A stretch of 6,514 nucleotides of DNA. It comes from Candidatus Sulfopaludibacter sp. SbA3 (GTDB lineage Bacteria; Acidobacteriota; Terriglobia; 2-12-FULL-54-10). The DNA lies in contig CAMBEY010000168.1 in the NCBI GenBank assembly GCA_945865705.1, positions 1-6,514 on the forward strand, given 5' to 3'. The position numbers and the translations under genes are program-made. The notes below the pieces were generated by a model. The model was not told the origin of the DNA, made no database searches, and saw only the letters and a program-made list of their open reading frames with translations. This document shows positions 1 through 6,514 of this stretch, piece by piece (the stretch's first letter is position 1; every line of letters starts with the position of its first letter).

Positions 1-435
1 GGCTGTGATGATGCCGCCCGACAGGATGGCTGCGCTGACCTCGAGGTTGTAAGTGGAGACGCACAGGACGGCTTCCTCTTCGGTCCCCATGTGGGGGGCG
101 TTGCCGTCGAGGGAAAGTTGCCCGCCGATGAGATCGACCGATCCTTTCACGTTTAGATTGTCCAGCAAGTGGGACAGCTCGTCGCCCAGTAGCGCTTTCA
201 ATCCATCACGCACCTTGGGCTCGTTCAGAAACGCATCGGTGTCGTCGCTGCCGGCGTAGGTCCTTAGCAATTGCTGACCCGGCGTGAGCGGAGAATTCTG
301 CGCCATGCAGAGGCGCGGCAGCAGGAATGCAATGGCGAGGGCGACAATTGGCAGAACAACAGGCCTGACACCAGACTGGACACCAGGCAGAACAACAGGC
401 ATTGAAATTCGGCGGGACTCTTTGTGTTGGTTCAC
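1..435 (-). CDS. Secreted protein of unknown function, N-terminal 145 residues (C-terminus beyond left edge)
   Basis: The frame is open from a GTG at 435 to the left edge. I chose this start because a strong Shine-Dalgarno sequence (GGGAGGA) lies six bases upstream of it; an in-frame ATG at 402-400 has no such site. The N-terminus has a charged stretch (residues 4-9), a repeated PVVLP element, then a hydrophobic core at about 26-41 followed by CMA-QN, which fits signal peptidase I cleavage after Ala45. The cysteine at 43 is in a poor lipobox context, so a lipoprotein is unlikely. The mature part begins with a mostly helical-looking segment (about 52-95), then a segment that looks like beta strands (99-145) containing GNAPHMGTEEEA at 111-122. 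I do not recognise the family firmly. The PHM/EEA pattern followed by a hydrophobic strand loosely recalls small periplasmic Ivy-type lysozyme inhibitors (CKPHDC loop), but the loop cysteines are missing, so this is only a guess. It lies 249 bases downstream of the transporter operon, on the same strand. Confidence 0.72.
   Translation of the reverse strand, partial: MNQHKESRRISMPVVLPGVQSGVRPVVLPIVALAIAFLLPRLCMAQNSPLTPGQQLLRTYAGSDDTDAFLNEPKVRDGLKALLGDELSHLLDNLNVKGSVDLIGGQLSLDGNAPHMGTEEEAVLCVSTYNLEVSAAILSGGIITA
350..400 (-). repeat. In-frame nested direct repeats in the signal-peptide region
   Basis: GGCAGAACAACAGGC occurs exactly at 350-364 and again at 386-400 (plus-strand reading), 36 bases apart. 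Between the copies, GACACCAG occurs at 367-374 and at 379-386. The 36-base period is twelve codons, so the duplication is in frame and gives PVVLP at residues 13-17 and again at 25-29 of the secreted protein. It looks like a local duplication or slippage event that lengthened the N-terminal region before the hydrophobic core. Confidence 0.8.
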
Positions 436-441
436 GTGCGA

Positions 442-448
442 TCCTCCC
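442..448 (-). promoter_or_regulatory. Ribosome-binding site of the secreted-protein gene
   Basis: The minus strand reads GGGAGGA, a near-perfect anti-16S match, with a six-base spacer to the GTG at 435. It decides the start in favour of GTG over the later in-frame ATG at 402. Confidence 0.75.
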
Positions 449-580
449 ATTACAAGGAAATTATCTGGGAAATTTGGGCGCGTCCGCGGCTGCGGTCAAT
501 TTTGCCAGAAAGGGCGCCGCGCCGCGCAGTTTTCCTCCCGCCCTCGGGCCGGATATCTGGTCAGGTTGGATTATTCCGTG

Positions 581-594
581 AAAGTGTGCACTTT
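581..594. promoter_or_regulatory. Short palindrome, possible operator
   Basis: AAAGTGTGCACTTT has perfect six-base arms (AAAGTG and CACTTT) around a two-base centre. It sits 146 bases upstream of the GTG of the secreted-protein gene and about 90 bases after the ATPase stop. Its size and symmetry fit a dimeric regulator site, but the symmetry does not extend further and chance occurrence is possible. No regulator is encoded in the window. Confidence 0.25.
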
Positions 595-684
595 GGTCTC
601 TGCCGATGATTCCGTCAATTTGGTCAACCGGAAATAATGCCAAAAACAGACGTGTGCGGCCTCGGAATTTCTCTACACAATTTT

Positions 685-1745
685 TTAGACGTGAGGGCAG
701 GCGACCCAGCGGTCGCCCTTGAGTTCGAGCGGTGGCACCGCGTCGGCGCAGCTTGGTTTGGCGATGGGGCAGCGCGTGCGGAACGCGCAGCCGCTCGGCT
801 TGTTGATGGGATTGGGCACCTCACCGCTCAGTCGAATGCGGTCGGCGCGCCGCGCGTCCGGGTCCGGGCGCGGCACAGCGCTCAGCAGCGCGCGCGAGTA
901 GGGGTGCATGGGAGCCTTGTAAACATTGGCCGCCGAGCCTACTTCCACGATGTGGCCGAGGTACATCACGGCGATGCGGTCAGAGATGTGCCGGACCAGC
1001 GACAGGTCGTGCGCGATGAACAGGTAGGAGAGTCCGAACTCGTCTTGGAGGTCCTGCATCAGGTTGATGACCTGCGCCTGGATGGAGACGTCCAGCGCGC
1101 TGACCGGCTCGTCGGCGATGACGATGCGCGGGTTGGTGGCCAGCGCGCGCGCGATGCCGATGCGCTGGCGCTGCCCGCCGCTGAACTCATGCGGGTAACG
1201 CGAGGATTGCTCGCGCGTCAGCCCCACTTTTTCGAGCAGCCAGCCCACGCGGTCCACCCGCTCCTGCTTGGTCAGCCGCGCGTGGATGGTCAGCGGCTCC
1301 TCCACAATTTGTCCCACGGTCATGCGCGGATTCAGCGACGAGTAGGGGTCCTGGAAAATCATTTGCAGATCGGGACGATAGGGGCGCATGGCCGCGCGCG
1401 AGAGTGAAGCGAGATCAACGGGACCAGCATGGTTATTGGCTTGTGTTGATGTCGTCGGGGACTCCTGGGGCGGATGATAGAGGATGCGGCCGGAGATTTC
1501 CACGCCGTAAACCATGGCGCGCAGAATGTTCACGATGGCGCGGCCGACGGTGCTTTTCCCGCAGCCGGATTCGCCGACCAGCCCCAGCGTCTCGCCTTGC
1601 TGCAGCACGAAACTTACGTCATCTACGGCGCGCACTTCGGCAATCTTGCGCGCGAAGACTCCGCCCGTGATGGGGTAGCTGACGCGCAGGTTCTCGACCT
1701 CAAGAATGTTTCCAGCTTGGCCGTTCGAGTTGTTGTTGGTGATTG

Positions 1746-1749
<4 letters not shown>
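685..1749 (-). CDS. Peptide ABC transporter ATPase, DppF/OppF type (second ATPase)
   Basis: A 354-residue cytoplasmic ATPase that should hydrolyse ATP to power peptide import, paired with the upstream ATPase. Visible motifs are Walker A GESGCGKS (59-66), Q-loop Gln133 in IFQDP, signature FSGGQRQR (189-196), Walker B ending IADEP with Asp213 and catalytic Glu214, and the H-loop His247. The C-terminal oligopeptide-transporter extension includes HPYSRALL (282-289) and cysteines 321, 327, 334 and 351. In DppD-type proteins a comparable set binds an iron-sulfur cluster. The start ATG (1749-1747) overlaps the previous stop as ATGA, with GGTGA four bases upstream. Length is usual, but residues about 93-111 (Pro/Ser/Thr/Asn-rich) look like an insertion between the GRILY strand and the MRPYR helix, where relatives have a short link. 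The N-terminus is also Asn-rich (residues 5-9). It ends the transporter operon. All catalytic residues are present, so it should be active. Confidence 0.93.
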
Positions 1750-2758
<1,009 letters not shown>

Positions 2759-2762
<4 letters not shown>

Positions 2763-3916
2763 CGCAACCTCGAGAATGATTTGGGATCGAAGGCTTCGCG
2801 TATGGCCTCGCCGATGAAGACGATCAGCAGCAGCGTCAGGAACATCGCGCCGAGCGGGTAGGCGACCAGCCACCACTTCGTCAGGTTCTCCATCCCTTGT
2901 CCGATTAGTTCGCCCCAGCTCGGCGTAGGCGCGGGCAGGCCGAAGCCGAGGAAGTCGAGCGAGACCAGCGCGCCGATATTGCCGACGATGAAGAACGGCG
3001 CGAAGGAGATGACCGGCGTCAGCGAGTTGGGCAGGATGTGCTGGAACATGATCTTCCAGTCGCTGGCTCCCATTGCAATCGCCGCGCCGACGTAGTCCTT
3101 GGACTTCTCGCGATAGTACTCGCCGCGAATGTAGTAGGTGATGCCCATCCAGTCAAACAGCGTGAGGATGGCGACCAGCATCCAGAACGACGGTTGCAGC
3201 AGCAGGTTGCGCCCCGGCATATAGATGGGCACGACGATGGAACTCACAATGATGATGGTGTAGAGAAACGGCAGCGACGACCATATCTCGATCAGGCGCA
3301 GCCCCAGCATGTCGAGCTTGCCGCCGAAGTAGCCGATCAGCGCGCCCACCCATATGCCGATGACGTAGCTGATGAGCAGCACGATGATGGCGAAGCTCAT
3401 GGAGACGTTGAAGCCGTAGGCCAGTCGCGCGAAGATGTCGCGTCCGCGATCATCGGTGCCGAAGAAATGTTCCGCCGACGGCGCGTGCGGCGGCGTGCCG
3501 GGCAGGTCGAGCAGCGACTCGACCGGGCTATAAGGATAGGGCGGCAGCAGCGCCCAGTTGCCCGCGTTCTGTTCGCGGAGTTGTTGCGCCAGCGCGCGGT
3601 AGTCAGGCTCGCCATACGCATCCATCCCAAACGTGCTGGCCGGGTAATACCGGAACAATGGCACGTAGAACTCACCGTTGTAGCGCACGACGAGCGCTTT
3701 ACTGTTGATCAGCACGGGCAGAAAGAAGGAGATCGCGTAGGCCGTCAGCATGATGACGAAGGAGTAGTATCCGCGCTTGATGGTCTTGAATTTGCGCCAG
3801 CGCCGCTGCAAGACGGAGAGCGACGGCTTCGGCTTCGGCGTCGGCTCGCCGACGGGAAGCGGCGCGGGCATCGGTTGCGCTGCTGAACGATTCGCGGTTG
3901 GATTGTCCGTGGACAT
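2759..3916 (-). CDS. yejE: Peptide ABC transporter inner-membrane permease YejE
   Basis: One of two pore-forming subunits (385 residues) for peptide import. The region LVVRYNGEFYVPLFRYYP (75-92) is characteristic of YejE rather than of DppC/OppC. Further YejE-like marks are FGTDDRGRDIFARLAYG (152-168), SLDFLGFGLP (319-328) and IGEAIREAFDP (368-378). Membrane segments are visible at about 51-71, 173-193, 216-232, 244-262, 302-322 and 351-371, with a large periplasmic loop after the first. The cytoplasmic coupling (EAA-type) loop is DYVGAAIAMGASDWKIM at 274-290, where the ATPases dock. I prefer the ATG at 3916, 16 bases after the yejB stop; an in-frame ATG at 3967 would add 17 residues and overlap yejB but lacks a ribosome site. 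Compared with E. coli YejE, the N-terminus has an extra Pro-rich stretch (about residues 15-32) before the first membrane segment. The stop overlaps the ATPase start. Start choice is less sure than identity. Confidence 0.9.
2768..2771 (-). promoter_or_regulatory. Ribosome-binding site of the first ATPase gene
   Basis: GAGG on the minus strand lies five bases before the ATG at 2762 and inside the yejE coding end. It supports the short start and rejects the upstream extension of that frame. Confidence 0.6.
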
Positions 3917-3929
3917 TCGGAAGTGAGCG

Positions 3930-3934
3930 CCTCT
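3930..3934 (-). promoter_or_regulatory. Possible ribosome-binding site of yejE
   Basis: AGAGG on the minus strand overlaps the yejB TAG stop and lies 13 bases before the ATG at 3916, a rather long spacing. Terminating ribosomes could re-initiate here. It is the best site found for either candidate yejE start, hence the shorter start. Confidence 0.35.
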
Positions 3935-4961
3935 ACTGGAAACGGATTCGCGGATCGACGATGACATAAATCATGTCGGAAAGGATGTTGCCCACCAGCA
4001 GCAGCAGGCTGGAGATGACCAGAATGCCCAGCGCCACGGGATAGTCGCGCTGCAGGATGGAGGTGTAGCCGAGATAGCCCATGCCGTCAATGTTGAAGAC
4101 TTTCTCGATGAGGAACGACCCCGCCAGAATAATGCTGATGACGTGCCCCAGCCCCGTGGCGATGGGGATCATCGAGTTGCGCAGCGCATGGACGAAGATG
4201 ACGCGGCGCTCGTCGAGACCCTTGGCGAACGCGGTGCGGACGTAATCCTGCCCGAGCGTTTCGAGCAGCGAATTCTTCGTCAGAATGGTCAGCGTGGCGA
4301 ACGAGCCGATCATGTAGCACAGCACCGGAAGGAACATGTAGTAGAGCTGCTGATAGATTTTCTGGAAGATGTTCAAGTACTCCCAGTTGTCCGGGCGGAA
4401 GCCACCAAGCGGAAACACATCCCAAAAAGTTCCGCCGCCAAAGACTACCAACAGCGCCGTGCCCAGCGCCCAGCCGGGAATCGAGTAGCCAAGAAATACC
4501 AGCGAGCTAGAGAGAAAATCAAACTTCGAGCCATGATGAATGGCCTTGTACACGCCGAGCGGCACGCTGATTAAGTAGCCCAGGAAAAATCCGGTAAGTC
4601 CGAGAAAAATGGAGACTGGAAAGCGCGACTTGATGACATCCCAAACGGACTCCTGGTAGATGTATGAGCGGCCCAGATCGAATCGCACTACATTCCAAAG
4701 CCATTGTCCATAGCGAACGTAAATAGGTTTATCAAACCCATAGAACCGGTTCATCTCCTCAATCGCGCCGGGAGGAAGCCCTTCATCGGACAGTTCTGCT
4801 CGGCCGCCACCGCCACCCTCCGCCAGCGCCATCTTGTACTGCATGATGCGGCGTTCGACAGGCCCGCCGGGCACCAGATGCATGACTACAAACACGGCCA
4901 GCGTGATGCCGATGAAGGTGGGGATGATCAGCAGGAAACGGCGAATGAAGTAAGCGGTCAT
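3933..4961 (-). CDS. yejB: Peptide ABC transporter inner-membrane permease YejB
   Basis: The other pore-forming subunit, 342 residues. The N-terminus (MTAYFIRRFLLIIPTFIGIT) followed by HLVPGGPVERRI (28-39) and YGFDKPIYVRYGQWLW (74-89) matches YejB, as does the end ILSDMIYVIVDPRIRF (326-341). Membrane segments lie at about 9-29, 116-138, 152-175, 207-227, 264-285 and 307-328. The coupling loop that contacts the ATPases is DYVRTAFAKGLDERRVIF (239-256). The periplasmic loop after the first segment is long and contains a glycine run (49-53), a region that is also glycine-rich in E. coli YejB as I recall it. The start ATG overlaps the stop of the binding-protein gene (ATGA, 4961-4958) and has only a weak GAG upstream, suggesting translational coupling. 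It partners with YejE in a heterodimeric channel. Confidence 0.93.
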   Translation of the reverse strand: MTAYFIRRFLLIIPTFIGITLAVFVVMHLVPGGPVERRIMQYKMALAEGGGGGRAELSDEGLPPGAIEEMNRFYGFDKPIYVRYGQWLWNVVRFDLGRSYIYQESVWDVIKSRFPVSIFLGLTGFFLGYLISVPLGVYKAIHHGSKFDFLSSSLVFLGYSIPGWALGTALLVVFGGGTFWDVFPLGGFRPDNWEYLNIFQKIYQQLYYMFLPVLCYMIGSFATLTILTKNSLLETLGQDYVRTAFAKGLDERRVIFVHALRNSMIPIATGLGHVISIILAGSFLIEKVFNIDGMGYLGYTSILQRDYPVALGILVISSLLLLVGNILSDMIYVIVDPRIRFQ

Positions 4962-6514
4962 TGCACTCGACGCGCGCCAGTTGCGGCTTCTTCTTTTTTG
5001 GCGAACTCAATCCAATATTTGTCGTCCGTCTCGCCGACTTCCAGTTTGATGGATGGGTCCTTGAGCGCCGCGTTTAACTTGGCCTCGCGATCGGGTTCGT
5101 ACCACCAATATGCGGTTGGGATTCCGCCGGTCCTCGGGAAGTATCCAACCGGGAAGCCGAACTTGTTCCAATAAATAACGCGGGAATAGCCCGCAGTCCA
5201 GAACAAGGTGTAATGGTAGGAATTGGTCATGATGTTGTCGACTTCGCGAATCGCGCGCACGCGCTCACCGATGTCAAACATCTTGTCATAGGCGGCGCAG
5301 ATTTCATCCACGCGGGCATTCTTAAAGCCGGTGATGTTGTTGTTGTTGTCCTTGTCTGCGAGGCTGGAGTGCCAGCTAGTCTCCGGATTAGGGAACTGCA
5401 GGCCGCCGTAGGCGACTTCAACCATCGTGAACTTTCTCGATTGCATCAACTGAACTTTAGTTTCAAAGGTAACCAGACGCAGGTTAAGACTTATGCCAAC
5501 TTTCCGCAAATCCTCCTGATAGACAGTAAACTGCGGCTCCAGGGTCTGAGAGTGATAGATTAGCTCAATCTGCAACGGGACCCCATTCTTCACCAGCCGT
5601 CCCTGATTGTCCCGCTTGTCCCAACCCGCCTCCGCCAATAGTTTTAACGCCGCTTGCGGATCGAAATCGTTCCTGGGGTTATTGGGGTCTTCATATTGGG
5701 AGCCGGAAAACTGCGAATACATCGGCTCGACTTGATTGAACATAATCTTATCGATGATCTGTTTCCGGTTGAGCAACAGCGTCAACGCCTTGCGCACACG
5801 AATGTCATTGAAGGGGGCCTGCCGTGTATTGTAGGCAAAGCCGCCCATGCCGCGGGGCGCGCTGTTGAATACTCTTCTCTTCTGAATCAGTCCACGCTGA
5901 ATGTTGTCAAAATTCAAATCCTGCACCCACTGCCGGGAGGTCAGGAAACTGAACGTATCGATCTCCCCCTTTTTAAACATCTCGAATGCCAGATTGACAT
6001 CGCGAACGATGACCGTGCGGATCGAATCAAAATTGTAAAGGCCCACATTGGCGCGCGACTTCTCCGCCCAATAATCCTTGCGCCGACGCACGGTGATGGA
6101 TTTGCCCTTAACTATATCGCTCTCCGTCACGATGTATGGCCCTGTGCCGGGAAGCATGTTGTAGTTGAAGTCCTTGATGTACTTCTCTCCATTAATGGTT
6201 TTCAGAACGTGCGCGGGAAGAATCGCCATTGATGCGGAAAAGTATAGAAAATTGCGCCAGTTCAGTTCCTTGGTTTTCAAGCGAATAATATATTTGCTCT
6301 CCGCTACGGGGCGCTCCATCTTGCCGAACGTCATCTGATTGGACGGCTCCTGCAGCGTAGGATCCATCATGAAATCAAAGGTGCTGACCACGTCTTCGCT
6401 GCTGACTGGAGTACCATCTGAGAATCGCGCATTGGGGTTGATGCGAAACCAATAAGTCATCTTGTCAGGAGAAACTTTCCAGTGCGTTGCCAGACTGGGA
6501 ACGTACTCCTCCGT
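4958..6514 (-). CDS. yejA: Periplasmic peptide-binding protein, YejA-like (SBP_bac_5 family), N-terminus beyond right edge
   Basis: The frame is open from the right edge to a TGA at 4960-4958, giving 518 residues. Family length of roughly 600 implies that about 80-100 residues, with the signal peptide, are missing; there is no real start in the window, and the ATG at 6460 is internal because the 18 codons before it (ending THWKVSPDK) continue the fold. Counting from the edge, the family signature is ARFSDGTPVSSEDVV (29-43), followed by GTGPY (123-127), RRKDYW (144-149) with NFDSIRT downstream, and NTRQAPFNDIRVRKAL (229-244). The DYWA...NFD...LAFE...FKKGEID arrangement and the WWYEPDREAKL near the end resemble E. 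coli YejA more than OppA or DppA. It should bind oligopeptides in the periplasm and deliver them to YejB/YejE. The last 20 residues are charged. An Asn run (four residues) follows KD near the middle of the C-terminal half. Ligand specificity cannot be read from sequence. Confidence 0.9.
   Translation of the reverse strand, partial: TEEYVPSLATHWKVSPDKMTYWFRINPNARFSDGTPVSSEDVVSTFDFMMDPTLQEPSNQMTFGKMERPVAESKYIIRLKTKELNWRNFLYFSASMAILPAHVLKTINGEKYIKDFNYNMLPGTGPYIVTESDIVKGKSITVRRRKDYWAEKSRANVGLYNFDSIRTVIVRDVNLAFEMFKKGEIDTFSFLTSRQWVQDLNFDNIQRGLIQKRRVFNSAPRGMGGFAYNTRQAPFNDIRVRKALTLLLNRKQIIDKIMFNQVEPMYSQFSGSQYEDPNNPRNDFDPQAALKLLAEAGWDKRDNQGRLVKNGVPLQIELIYHSQTLEPQFTVYQEDLRKVGISLNLRLVTFETKVQLMQSRKFTMVEVAYGGLQFPNPETSWHSSLADKDNNNNITGFKNARVDEICAAYDKMFDIGERVRAIREVDNIMTNSYHYTLFWTAGYSRVIYWNKFGFPVGYFPRTGGIPTAYWWYEPDREAKLNAALKDPSIKLEVGETDDKYWIEFAKKEEAATGARRVQ
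5335..5349 (-). repeat. Short trinucleotide repeat coding for asparagines
   Basis: Five TGT units on the plus strand (AAC-type on the minus strand) encode four consecutive asparagines within the binding-protein gene, just before ITGFKN. The family commonly has Asn or Gly here, so the run is probably tolerated loop sequence. Such a tract could vary in length between strains in steps of one residue. Confidence 0.6.

Larger units (their letters stand above)
436..684. other. Non-coding gap between the ATPase gene and the secreted-protein gene
   Basis: I find no credible gene in these 249 bases; short open frames here lack family signatures and ribosome sites. The gap should hold the promoter of the secreted-protein gene. 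Two TTGAC-type boxes on the minus strand (TTGACC at 499-494 and TTGACG near 619-614) could be -35 elements, but neither has a good -10 element at 16-18 bases. No stem-loop followed by a T-run is visible after the ATPase stop at 685, so the operon may end by a factor-dependent terminator or read through into the next gene. Confidence 0.6.

Noticed and set aside
460..465. GATAAT on the minus strand as a -10 element of the secreted-protein gene
   Set aside because: Five of six bases match, but there is no -35 element at 16-18 bases and the implied transcript start would fall almost on the ribosome site.
513..523. GC-rich inverted repeat GGCGCCGCGCC as a terminator
   Set aside because: Arms of five bases with a one-base loop cannot form a normal hairpin and no T-run follows on either strand.
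461..643. Minus-strand open frame of 60 codons in the gap
   Set aside because: No ribosome site, no recognisable protein features, and a composition that follows the local GC pattern.
637..1407. Long plus-strand open frame of 256 codons
   Set aside because: It is antisense to the second ATPase, which has all expected motifs; the translated product is rich in Arg, His and Val with no domain, as expected for a GC-rich shadow frame.
2763..2876. N-terminal extension of the first ATPase
   Set aside because: It lies within the conserved yejE end, reads as an Arg-rich stretch unlike any ATPase N-terminus, and the ATG at 2762 has its own GAGG site.
3038..3886. Plus-strand open frame of 282 codons
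   Set aside because: Antisense to yejE; Arg/Asp/His-rich low-complexity product without recognisable motifs or a ribosome site.
5654..6232. Plus-strand open frame of 192 codons
   Set aside because: Antisense to the conserved binding-protein gene; no signature, so a shadow frame.

Overview
The window is a bacterial chromosomal fragment in which every supportable gene lies on the minus strand, so transcription runs from high to low coordinates. Base composition is moderately GC-rich by eye. The source is probably a Gram-negative bacterium: there is a periplasmic-type peptide-binding protein with a Yej-type permease pair, plus a separate secreted protein. I cannot name a phylum from the sequence; an environmental lineage such as Acidobacteriota is only a guess.

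Layout, in transcription order. 6514-4958: a peptide-binding protein (SBP_bac_5, YejA-like) whose N-terminus lies beyond the right edge. 4961-3933: inner-membrane permease YejB. 3916-2759: inner-membrane permease YejE. 2762-1746: first ATPase (DppD/OppD type, close to the N-terminal half of YejF). 1749-685: second ATPase (DppF/OppF type). 684-436: a 249-base non-coding gap with one short palindrome and a strong ribosome-binding site at its far end. 435-1: the N-terminal 145 residues of a secreted protein of unknown function, cut by the left edge.

The five transporter genes form one tight operon. Three of the four junctions are ATGA overlaps, where the start codon of one gene shares bases with the stop of the previous one. 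The binding protein should capture oligopeptides in the periplasm, YejB and YejE form the pore, and the two ATPases drive import. The main departure from the E. coli yejABEF model is that YejF is a single double-ATPase protein there, while here two separate ATPases are encoded. Each carries the C-terminal four-cysteine set typical of the Dpp/Opp families.

I did not find a convincing new biological system. The items most worth a second look are the hybrid Yej/Dpp architecture, an extra Ser/Thr/Asn-rich segment in the second ATPase, an in-frame duplication in the signal-peptide region of the secreted protein, and the identity of that secreted protein. I see no RNA genes, mobile elements, CRISPR arrays or convincing terminators.
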